The notes below the pieces were generated by a model. That model had not been told where the DNA came from. It saw only the letters and a program-made list of their open reading frames with translations, and ran no database searches. A stretch of DNA of 64,000 bases from positions 372,001 to 436,000 of the forward strand of contig NZ_FYFA01000001.1 in assembly GCF_900188435.1 (NCBI RefSeq). Direction: 5' to 3'. Positions 8,729-15,851 of this stretch are shown here, piece after piece (within the stretch, counting starts at the first letter, position 1; each line of letters starts with the position of its first letter). Origin of the DNA: Marinobacter sp. es.048. GTDB lineage: Bacteria; Pseudomonadota; Gammaproteobacteria; Pseudomonadales; Oleiphilaceae. The position numbers and the translations under genes were made by a program.

Positions 8729-9634
8729 ATGCTGAGCAGCAAAACCGAAGAAAAGAAGACGGCTCCGGTTACCCGGGCCTCCAACACACCGGACAACGTC
8801 ACCATCACCGCCCAGCGCATGGGGTTTGAGTTCGGCGACCAGGTGCCCCGTTACTGGGTCGACAACAGCTACACCATCAGCCACGTCATGAATGCGCTCT
8901 CGGTGCTGTTTCCTCAGGGCGAACAGTTCTTCGTGGATTCGGTGAGAGCGTTCCGGGACCAGATCTCCGATCCCAAGCTGAAGGAAGAGATACGCGGATT
9001 CATTGGCCAGGAGGCCATGCACTCCCTGGAACACGTCGCCATGAACCAGCATGTTCGTGATCAGGGCATGCCGGTGAAAGAACTGGAAAAACACCTGGAA
9101 GTGGTTTTGGGTATCACCAGGAAGCTGCCCAAGCGTCACCAGCTGGCCATTACCTGTGCCCTGGAACATCTGACCGCAATGATGGCCGACATGCTGCTGG
9201 CCCGTGACGATGTGCGCCAGGACATGGATGAATCCATGCGCCCGCTGTGGGTCTGGCACGCAATCGAAGAAACCGAGCATAAGGCAGTTGCCTACGACGT
9301 TTTCCAGGCAGCGGGCGGCACCTACGCGGAAAGAACCTTTTACCTCGCGTTCAGCACCGCCGCCCTGGGTGTGATGAGCAGCTATTTCACCAGCCGGATG
9401 ATGCTGAACGACCGCAAGAATTTCTCTTTGAAAGACACGGCCACGGGTCTCTGGCGCCTCTGGGGCGTAAACGGTACCTTCTCGAGCCTGATTCCCACAT
9501 GGCTGGAGTACTTCAAACCCGGTTTCCACCCCTGGGATCACGACAACAGCGATCTGATTGCCCGTTTCAAAGAGGAAATCCAGGCGCACATTGCACCGCA
9601 GTACAAGAAAGGTAATCGCAGGACGCTTCAGTAA
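8729..9634 (+). CDS. Predicted metal-dependent hydrolase, PF10118 family
   Basis: The product is 301 residues and fits the all-helical, ferritin-like PF10118 family. Two carboxylate/histidine clusters are visible, GQEAMHSLEH near residue 90 and HAIEETEHKAVAYD near residue 180, as expected for a di-metal site within a helical bundle. The start at 8729 is preferred over 8699 because GAGGAG lies seven bases upstream. The family has no settled reaction. The divergent AraC gene is the likely regulator, and a constant-loop palindrome follows the stop. Confidence 0.82.
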   Translation: MLSSKTEEKKTAPVTRASNTPDNVTITAQRMGFEFGDQVPRYWVDNSYTISHVMNALSVLFPQGEQFFVDSVRAFRDQISDPKLKEEIRGFIGQEAMHSLEHVAMNQHVRDQGMPVKELEKHLEVVLGITRKLPKRHQLAITCALEHLTAMMADMLLARDDVRQDMDESMRPLWVWHAIEETEHKAVAYDVFQAAGGTYAERTFYLAFSTAALGVMSSYFTSRMMLNDRKNFSLKDTATGLWRLWGVNGTFSSLIPTWLEYFKPGFHPWDHDNSDLIARFKEEIQAHIAPQYKKGNRRTLQ

Positions 9635-9661
9635 ATCACAGAAGCAAATCCCAACCCTGAA

Positions 9662-9756
9662 GGGAATCGGGTGGGGAGGTCTTTGTGCAGGGAAAATGAT
9701 GTCTGAGCGCAGCGAGTTGCCTTTTCCCGGAAGAAAGACCTCCCCACCCGATTCCC
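9662..9756 (+). repeat. Constant-loop palindrome, copy 3
   Basis: Perfect 23-base arms (9662-9684 and 9734-9756, containing GGGTGGGGAGGTCTTT) flank the core with one change: GTCTGAGCGCAGCGAGTTG. The mini-hairpin core becomes GCGCAGC, which keeps the GCG-N-AGC pattern. It occupies the whole space between two convergent genes, the position of a bidirectional terminator. Confidence 0.85.
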
Positions 9757-9772
9757 CACTCCCGGGTCAGGC

Positions 9773-10552
9773 CTACGGCTCAGCGACGCCGGATCGAACA
9801 ACCTCTCCTTTGCGCCAAAGTCGCCATTCGCCCGGCTGGTAGACATCCCATTTTTCATCGGTGGTCAGCGGTTCCGTCACAATCACACTGACTATGTCGT
9901 TGGGCGTGGTTTCCGATTCGAAATCCACGGTAACATCCGCATCTTTGAGTCGGGCCGGGCCGAACGGGGCCCGGCGGGTGATGCTGGCCATTTTGGTGGT
10001 GCAGTAGGTGAAGAGCCAGTCGCCGTTACTCAGCAAGAGGTTGAACACGCCCTGGCTGGCGTAAGTCTTCGACAGGCGTACGAGCCGATCGATGATGTCG
10101 TCAGTCGGGGTGTTCCGGTCACAGTCGCTGCGTAAGTGATTCAGGATATCGCAGAACAGGGCTTCGCTGTCGGTGGTGCCAACCGGTTCGTAGAAACCCG
10201 GATTTGAACGGAAGGCGGAGAGCTGGCCGTTGTGGGCGAAGACCCAGTAGCGGCCCCAGAGTTCGCGCATAAAGGGATGGGTGTTGGCCAGGCAGATGTC
10301 GCCGACGTTGGCCTGACGGATATGGCAGATGGCCACCTCGCTTTTGATCGGATGGGTCTGGACCACTTCAGCGATTCGGGAACTGGCGCTGGCACCGGCG
10401 TCGTGGAAGGCCCGTACGCCCTTGCCTTCGTAGAAGGCCACGCCCCAGCCGTCCTTGTGCGGGCCGGTCTGTCCACCCCGACGGGTCAGGCCGGTAAAGC
10501 TGAAACAAAGGTCCGTGGGGGTGTTGGCGCTCATGGCCAGTAGTTCACACAT
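9773..10552 (-). CDS. Class II glutamine amidotransferase (YafJ-like)
   Basis: The 259-residue protein starts MCELLAMSAN; removal of Met exposes Cys2, the N-terminal nucleophile of Ntn-type amidotransferases. Conserved glutaminase blocks follow: HKDGWGVAFY near residue 34, HIRQAN near residue 95, THPF and the FAHNGQL block near residue 130, and TDSEALF near 150. No synthase domain is fused, as in stand-alone YafJ/YPR4-type proteins whose acceptor is unknown. It is convergent with the hydrolase gene. The glutaminase fold is certain; the pathway is not. Confidence 0.9.
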   Translation of the reverse strand: MCELLAMSANTPTDLCFSFTGLTRRGGQTGPHKDGWGVAFYEGKGVRAFHDAGASASSRIAEVVQTHPIKSEVAICHIRQANVGDICLANTHPFMRELWGRYWVFAHNGQLSAFRSNPGFYEPVGTTDSEALFCDILNHLRSDCDRNTPTDDIIDRLVRLSKTYASQGVFNLLLSNGDWLFTYCTTKMASITRRAPFGPARLKDADVTVDFESETTPNDIVSVIVTEPLTTDEKWDVYQPGEWRLWRKGEVVRSGVAEP

Positions 10553-10600
10553 GGGCTACATTATTCTTGCCGGAGGATGGTTGCCCCAAGAATACCGGAA

Positions 10601-11701
10601 TCAGCTTGCTTCGACAGTGAGAATCTCAAGTTGGCGGGGATTATGGCCGGCACCTACCACGCAGTTGCGCCCGGCTCGTTTGCCGCTATAGAGCCACCGA
10701 TCGGCCACCCGAAAAAGGCTTTCAGCCTCGCGACCATGGTCTGGCCACTGGGCAACGCCGAAGGAAGCAGTCACCCGGATTTTCGCATCGCCATAGGGCA
10801 GTTCACGGTCTGAGATTCGCTGGCGCAGCTCCTCCATCAGTAAAAAGGCATCCGAAGGTTTAACATCTCTCAGAATCAGCCCGAACTCCTCGCCACCCAG
10901 GCGACCGACAAAGTCTGTGCTTCTCAGGCGCTCGGTCAGACATCGGCTGATGTTCTTGAGCACGAAATCTCCGGCCTCATGGCCCAAGGTGTCGTTGACG
11001 ACCTTGAAGTGGTCAATATCCATAACCACGAGCGCAAATCCGTTACCGCTGCGTTCGCCCTCGGCAATGGTACGGCTCAACGTGCCCTGGAAGTTGCTGC
11101 GGTTGGCCAGACCAGTCAGTGCATCGGTCTGGGCCATATCCACCAGGCGCTGTTCGGCCTCTTCCCGCCGCCCCTCATACAGGTGAATAAATGCCAGCAT
11201 GAGCGCACCACACAACACCATGTTGAGCAGATCAATCATCGCATGGGGGCTGCCGAGCTGGCCAAGGTTGATGTAGTAGATAACGCCGCCAACAATCATG
11301 AAAGGCGCGCTGAGAACCATGCCCTCTTTTTTACCAAGCAGCAGGTAGGCGAGAACCGGCATCATCAACACCCAGACGAAAGCGGACACCGAGGCTTCCG
11401 GTAACAGCATGATCACCAGGAAAAACGCAAAAAGCGGCACCAGATAGCCATAAACCCATTGCTGCAGATGCGGCGTGAATTTCAGGCGCCAAACCCCGAT
11501 AAACAGCAACGCGCTGGCACACAGCTCACCAACACCTACCCAGGGGTAGCCATTGAGGAACTGCAGGCACGCGAAAATGACCAGAGCAGAGCCGGTAACC
11601 AGAAAAAGCAGCCGCATCAACGAGCGGCGATGGCTGTCGCGCAGACCTGAGCGGCTCTGTTCCAGAGTGGCCCCCAAGTCGGAATGGTGAGGCGTATTCA
11701 T
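10601..11701 (-). CDS. Membrane diguanylate cyclase (GGDEF)
   Basis: The 366-residue protein has about six membrane helices in residues 25-170, a short linker, and a GGDEF domain from about 195. The active-site loop reads GRLGGEEFGLIL, and an RSTD sits five residues before it, matching the RxxD product-inhibition I-site. It should therefore make cyclic di-GMP and be feedback-inhibited. The N-terminal membrane part resembles uncharacterised sensor regions rather than MASE or 7TMR domains I can name. The gene is single and transcribed away from the SDR gene. Confidence 0.9.
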   Translation of the reverse strand: MNTPHHSDLGATLEQSRSGLRDSHRRSLMRLLFLVTGSALVIFACLQFLNGYPWVGVGELCASALLFIGVWRLKFTPHLQQWVYGYLVPLFAFFLVIMLLPEASVSAFVWVLMMPVLAYLLLGKKEGMVLSAPFMIVGGVIYYINLGQLGSPHAMIDLLNMVLCGALMLAFIHLYEGRREEAEQRLVDMAQTDALTGLANRSNFQGTLSRTIAEGERSGNGFALVVMDIDHFKVVNDTLGHEAGDFVLKNISRCLTERLRSTDFVGRLGGEEFGLILRDVKPSDAFLLMEELRQRISDRELPYGDAKIRVTASFGVAQWPDHGREAESLFRVADRWLYSGKRAGRNCVVGAGHNPRQLEILTVEAS

Positions 11702-11802
11702 GCTGACTCTTCCTTGGATCAGCCTCCGAGTATAGCCCCGAAAAACTGTTTGTAAAACGTACAGCGGGCCCGATCGTCAGGCCCGCCATACGCGGGGTGT
11801 TG

Positions 11803-12618
11803 TCATATATAAAGGTTTTTGCGGGAGAAGCGCTCGACCAGCGGCTGGTACGCGGAACCCAGCAGCCGGTTGATCGCGTCAATTCCCCAGGCATCCGGGC
11901 CCACCAGGATACGGGACTCGTTCTTGAGGATGCCTTTCACCATGATTTCGGCTGCCTTCTCCGGCGTGGTCATGGCGAGTTTATCGAAGCCTTTGCGTTG
12001 GGCAACGGCGTTCTCGGACTTGCCCATGCGCGCAGCATTGGCAATGTTGGTCCGGATGCCGCCCGGGTGCACACAGCTCACCGCCACCGGTTGGTTCTCC
12101 AGCTTCATTTCCTGGCGCAGGGCTTCGGTGAATCCGCGAACCGCAAACTTGGCGGCATTGTAGGCACTCTGTTTGGGCACACCAATGAGGCCGAATACAC
12201 TGGACACGTTCACCACATGGCCATCGCCCGAGGCAATCAGGTGTGGCAGGAAGGCCCGGGTTCCATGGGCAACGCCCCAGAAATCAATATCCATGACCCA
12301 TTTGAAGTCCTCGTCGGTCATCTCCCGCACGGTGGCAGACAGCGCAACGCCCGCGTTGTTGATAACCAGATTGACCTGGCCAAAGTCTTTAACAACTTCC
12401 TCTGCATGGGCAAAGATGGCATCACGATCGGACACATCCAGCCGATAGGTCTTCGTATCGGCGTTTCCAAGCGCTTCCGCCGTTTCCGCAAGGCCTGCTT
12501 CATTGACGTCCGACAGTGCCAGCCGGCAGCCCCGGTCCGCCAGCGACCTGGCGAGCGCGCGGCCAATACCCGAACCGGCACCGGTAACGACGGCAACTTT
12601 GTTCTTCAGATTCTTCAT
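11803..12618 (-). CDS. Short-chain dehydrogenase/reductase (SDR)
   Basis: A 271-residue classical SDR. The start at 12618 (MKNLKNKVAVVTG) places the cofactor motif TGAGSGIG at residues 13-20; longer upstream extensions lack family similarity. NNAG, the catalytic Ser of NVSS, and YNAAK follow in order. LSDVNE after strand 2 contains an acidic residue typical of NAD(H) preference. The C-terminal 50 residues, with ILVGPDAWGIDAINRL, match SDRs often seen beside lipid and hydrocarbon genes. Substrate unknown. Confidence 0.85.
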   Translation of the reverse strand: MKNLKNKVAVVTGAGSGIGRALARSLADRGCRLALSDVNEAGLAETAEALGNADTKTYRLDVSDRDAIFAHAEEVVKDFGQVNLVINNAGVALSATVREMTDEDFKWVMDIDFWGVAHGTRAFLPHLIASGDGHVVNVSSVFGLIGVPKQSAYNAAKFAVRGFTEALRQEMKLENQPVAVSCVHPGGIRTNIANAARMGKSENAVAQRKGFDKLAMTTPEKAAEIMVKGILKNESRILVGPDAWGIDAINRLLGSAYQPLVERFSRKNLYI

Positions 12619-12825
12619 GGTCACAGACCTCTTGTTGTGTGCTCTGGCAATTAAAGCAGATACTCTAACAATTGCCTGCTCAGGGGATATGGCTTTAGTG
12701 AACCAGGCCACATGACATTCCGGCCACCCTCTGACGCGACACCCCGGTTTCCGGTACAATCCTTTGCCGTTGGCCGGTGCGCGACACCGACCAACTACCT
12801 TCCCCTGAATCTGTGGATTTTCTTT

Positions 12826-13284
12826 ATGGAATGGAGTCTTACGCATTTCTGGCTGATCCTCGCCCTGGTATTGAGCCTGGCTGAACTGGCGTCCGGAGTG
12901 CTCTTGCTTCTGGCCCTGGGCATTGCCGCGGCACTGACCGCCTTGCTGGCTTTCCTCAATGTGCCATTCGAATGGCAGCTCGCGGGGATGGGGGTGTTCT
13001 CGGGAATCCTGGTACCCGTCGCCATTCGCTGGATCCGACCGCGCTTCTCACCCAAAGGCGTGGCTTATGGAACCACAGGCACAGGTGTCGAGCAGGGCCG
13101 TCGCTACCGTACCCTGAAGCGGGATTTTGACGATGCCACCGGCATCAAGGTCAATGGCGATTTTTATCGCCTGCGAGTGACTGACACCGGAGAAACCGAC
13201 CTACCGGAAGGAACCGACGTCATTTTCAAACAGTTTGACGGCACTACCGCCGTTGTTGAGACGATCACACACAAGGAAAAGTAA
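12826..13284 (+). CDS. NfeD-like short membrane protein
   Basis: The 152-residue product has two or three membrane helices in residues 5-75 and a C-terminal OB-fold-like soluble domain (residues 85-150), the layout of short NfeD proteins of the YbbK type. The ATG at 12826 begins the first helix; the frame continues upstream without family features. Two bases separate its stop from the slipin gene, an operon pairing seen widely: NfeD and SPFH proteins cooperate in membrane quality control. The ClpP-like protease half of long NfeD proteins is absent; a long version is encoded at 49853-51340. Confidence 0.85.
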   Translation: MEWSLTHFWLILALVLSLAELASGVLLLLALGIAAALTALLAFLNVPFEWQLAGMGVFSGILVPVAIRWIRPRFSPKGVAYGTTGTGVEQGRRYRTLKRDFDDATGIKVNGDFYRLRVTDTGETDLPEGTDVIFKQFDGTTAVVETITHKEK

Positions 13285-13286
13285 GC

Positions 13287-14321
13287 ATGGAACAGTATCT
13301 TTCACCCGGGCTGATCATCAGCCTGATCCTGGTCGCTATTGGCATCTTTATCATTGCCAAGGGTCTGGTCATCGTGCGCCAATCCGAGGTTATGGTCATC
13401 GAGCGCCTCGGTTCGTTCAACCGGATTCTTGAAAGCGGCGTGAACATCATCATTCCCTTCATCGAGCGGCCCCGGCCGATCACCATGATTCGCTACGTTC
13501 GCATGGGAGAGGATTATCATCCGGTCATGAGTGATGAGGTTCGGATTGACCGCCGGGAAACGGTAATGGACTTCCCGGGACAACCGGTGGTGACCACTGA
13601 CAACGTTACGGTGAAGATCAACGGCGCCCTCTACTACCAGATCATTGACCCGCGTCGGGCTGTTTATGAAGTGGCCAACATGAGCCAGGCGGTGGAAGTT
13701 CTGGCAAAGACCACCCTGCGCTCGGTGGTGGGCAAGATGGAACTGGACAAGCTGTTCGAATCCCGCAGCGAGGTGAATAACGCCATCCAGGCGGAGATGG
13801 AAGAGGCCGCTTCCAAATGGGGCGTCAAGCTTACCCGGGTGGAGGTCCAGGACATCAGCATGCCGGAAGAAGTGGAAGAGGCCATGCGGTTGCAGATGGC
13901 TGCGGAACGAAAGCGCCGGGCCACGGTCACCGAAGCCGAAGGTGAAAAATCGGCGGCCATCGCCATGGCCCAGGGCCAGCGCGAGTCTGCCATTCTGAAT
14001 GCTCAGGGCGACAAGGAGTCCGCGATTCTCCGGGCCCAGGGCGAGCAGGAGTCGATCCGATTGGTACTCAGTGCCATGGGTGACTCCGAGGCAAACAAAC
14101 AGACTGTTATTGGTTACCTTCTGGGCCAGAGCTACATCAAGGTTTTGCCGAATATGGCGAAAGAGGGAGAGCGGGTGTTCGTGCCCTATGAATCCTCAGC
14201 ACTGCTGGGCTCCATGGGCATGTTCCGTGAGCTGGCCGGCAGCCCCGAGGACACCGTTCGCCAGCATTTGCAGCGCGATGGCCTGCGTGGCGGGCTGGTT
14301 GGCTCCGCAGGTAACAGCTGA
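13287..14321 (+). CDS. SPFH/band 7 membrane protein (QmcA/stomatin-like)
   Basis: The 344-residue protein has one N-terminal membrane anchor (residues 7-27), an SPFH domain (about 30-200) with the stretch VTTDNVTVKINGALYYQI typical of QmcA, a coiled coil rich in Ala, Glu and Arg (200-265), and a C-terminal segment of about 75 residues. It shows repeats of the AQGxxESAIL type (residues 235-255) in the coiled coil, as in QmcA. It forms oligomeric membrane microdomain scaffolds and is linked to FtsH-type protease control. Co-transcribed with the preceding nfeD-like gene. Confidence 0.9.
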   Translation: MEQYLSPGLIISLILVAIGIFIIAKGLVIVRQSEVMVIERLGSFNRILESGVNIIIPFIERPRPITMIRYVRMGEDYHPVMSDEVRIDRRETVMDFPGQPVVTTDNVTVKINGALYYQIIDPRRAVYEVANMSQAVEVLAKTTLRSVVGKMELDKLFESRSEVNNAIQAEMEEAASKWGVKLTRVEVQDISMPEEVEEAMRLQMAAERKRRATVTEAEGEKSAAIAMAQGQRESAILNAQGDKESAILRAQGEQESIRLVLSAMGDSEANKQTVIGYLLGQSYIKVLPNMAKEGERVFVPYESSALLGSMGMFRELAGSPEDTVRQHLQRDGLRGGLVGSAGNS

Positions 14322-14335
14322 AGCCTGAAAGCCTC

Positions 14336-14932
14336 TCAACCCAGAAGATTATCCAGGGGTTGCTCGTAACTGGGGGCAAACACCTTCAGGAAATAGGCGA
14401 CCTCTGGCAGTCCGTCTGCGTCCAGCCGCTGGCGGATCTGTCGGGCGGCCGGCTCGAATTCCTTGTTGCCGGCACGAACCTCCGCCTGACACTTGAGCCA
14501 CGCCGACAACCTGTCGGCGGCCTTGATCAGTTCTTTGTCTTCTGCCGGTAACTGCGATTCCCGAACGTAGGGAGAAAAGTCCTCCCGCAGATCCTCCGGT
14601 AACAGCGCCAGCAGCTCGGCCTCCGCCTTGTGTTCAATGTCCCCGAATGCCTCTCGCATCACCTTCGAATGGTATTTCACCGGTGTCGGCATATCCCCGG
14701 TAATCACCTCCGTCGCATCATGGTAAAGCGCTGCCGCGGCAATACGATCGGCGTTCACCTGGCCGCCAAAATGGCGGTTGCGGACGATGGCAAGCGCGTG
14801 GGCGAGGGTTGCCACCTCCCAGGAATGGGTGGCCACGTTTTCCTCAATAGCATTACGCATCAGCCCCCAACGCTTGATCCAGCGCAGGCGGGAGACATAG
14901 GCGAAAAAATGGCTGGCAACGTTACCCATCAC
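14336..14932 (-). CDS. yfbR: 5'-deoxynucleotidase, HD domain (YfbR type)
   Basis: The 198-residue protein closely matches YfbR in length and motifs: FAYVSRLRWIKRWGLMRN at the start, HSWEVATLAHALA with the first metal His, YHDATEVITGDMPTPVKY with the HD pair, and LKCQAEVRAGN toward the C-terminus. YfbR removes phosphate from deoxynucleoside 5'-monophosphates in nucleotide salvage. The gene converges on the slipin gene with a 14-base gap. Confidence 0.92.
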   Translation of the reverse strand: MMGNVASHFFAYVSRLRWIKRWGLMRNAIEENVATHSWEVATLAHALAIVRNRHFGGQVNADRIAAAALYHDATEVITGDMPTPVKYHSKVMREAFGDIEHKAEAELLALLPEDLREDFSPYVRESQLPAEDKELIKAADRLSAWLKCQAEVRAGNKEFEPAARQIRQRLDADGLPEVAYFLKVFAPSYEQPLDNLLG

Positions 14933-15036
14933 TCACAGACCTGTTTTGCATAAGTTCATAATCTTTTCCTTCAGATGCACAAAATCCCCGTGCTATTCTG
15001 AATGCGTATTCAATTATTACATAACCGGGAAGCATC

Positions 15037-15849
15037 GTGCCCGCTCAAGAAGCGATTCGGAAGATACTGGCCATCCTTGCTGCCGCTATTATGCTGGTTG
15101 CTGCGCCGGCATATGCAGAAGAAACCGAAATCACTGTGGGCGTTTACCACTTTCCCCCAATTGCCAGTGTTGGCAACAACGGTGAACCCACCGGCCTGCT
15201 CGGAGACCTGCTGCACGAACTCGAGCAGACCCACCCAACGGTATCCTTCCGAGTCTTTCACACCTCGCCCAAGCGTCGCTACATGGATTTCGAGGCCGGC
15301 CTGTACGACGTTATCTTCTTCGAGAGCCCCGACTGGGGCTGGACCAAGAGAAACGTCGACATTTCCCGGCCCATTCTGGCGGATGAAGAGCTGTATGTCG
15401 CTCTCAAAAAGCCGGGCCGCGACACTTCATTCTTTGAGGATCTGGAACAGCGGTCGATTGTTGCCATTTCAGGCTATCACTATGGTTTTACCGGGTACGA
15501 AACCGACAATTCCGTGCTGGAGCAAAAATTCGACATTGAATTTTCCGACAACCACACCCGCAATTTGAAGTTGATCAAGGCAGACCGGCCGTCCGTTGCC
15601 GAAGTCGCCATTATCAGCTACTCCTACCTTCAGCGGCACCTGGCCAGGCATCCGGAAGACTGGGACAAATTGATGATCTCAAGGGAACCGGACCAGCGAT
15701 ACCAGCTCAGCATCATCGCCCGAAAGGGCGGCGCTGCAAGTGCAGACGAGATGCTGCGGCTTCTTACGCCGCTTATTGATAATGGTCGATACCGTCAACT
15801 CGTTGAAAACTGGGGACTGCAATTGCCAGCCGGTTTCGAGGGGCCCTGA
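15037..15849 (+). CDS. Periplasmic solute-binding-like protein (SBP family 3)
   Basis: The 270-residue protein starts with GTG and has a signal peptide ending at ...APAYA (residue 27). The mature part shows the bilobed binding-protein pattern: ITVGVYHFPPIAS, GLLGDLLHELE, and ISRPILADEELYVALKK. No permease or ATPase gene is adjacent, so it may be an orphan sensor or enzyme-like binding protein rather than part of a transporter. The DVIFFESPDWGW stretch suggests the family of ABC-type amino-acid-binding-like proteins common in Marinobacter. Ligand unknown. Confidence 0.8.
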   Translation: MPAQEAIRKILAILAAAIMLVAAPAYAEETEITVGVYHFPPIASVGNNGEPTGLLGDLLHELEQTHPTVSFRVFHTSPKRRYMDFEAGLYDVIFFESPDWGWTKRNVDISRPILADEELYVALKKPGRDTSFFEDLEQRSIVAISGYHYGFTGYETDNSVLEQKFDIEFSDNHTRNLKLIKADRPSVAEVAIISYSYLQRHLARHPEDWDKLMISREPDQRYQLSIIARKGGAASADEMLRLLTPLIDNGRYRQLVENWGLQLPAGFEGP

Positions 15850-15851
15850 AC

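Noticed and set aside
7076..9756. Reading the three palindromes as a CRISPR array or IS remnants
   Set aside because: Only three copies exist, spaced 90 bases and 2.3 kb, with arms that differ; no cas or transposase gene is present and no target duplication was seen.
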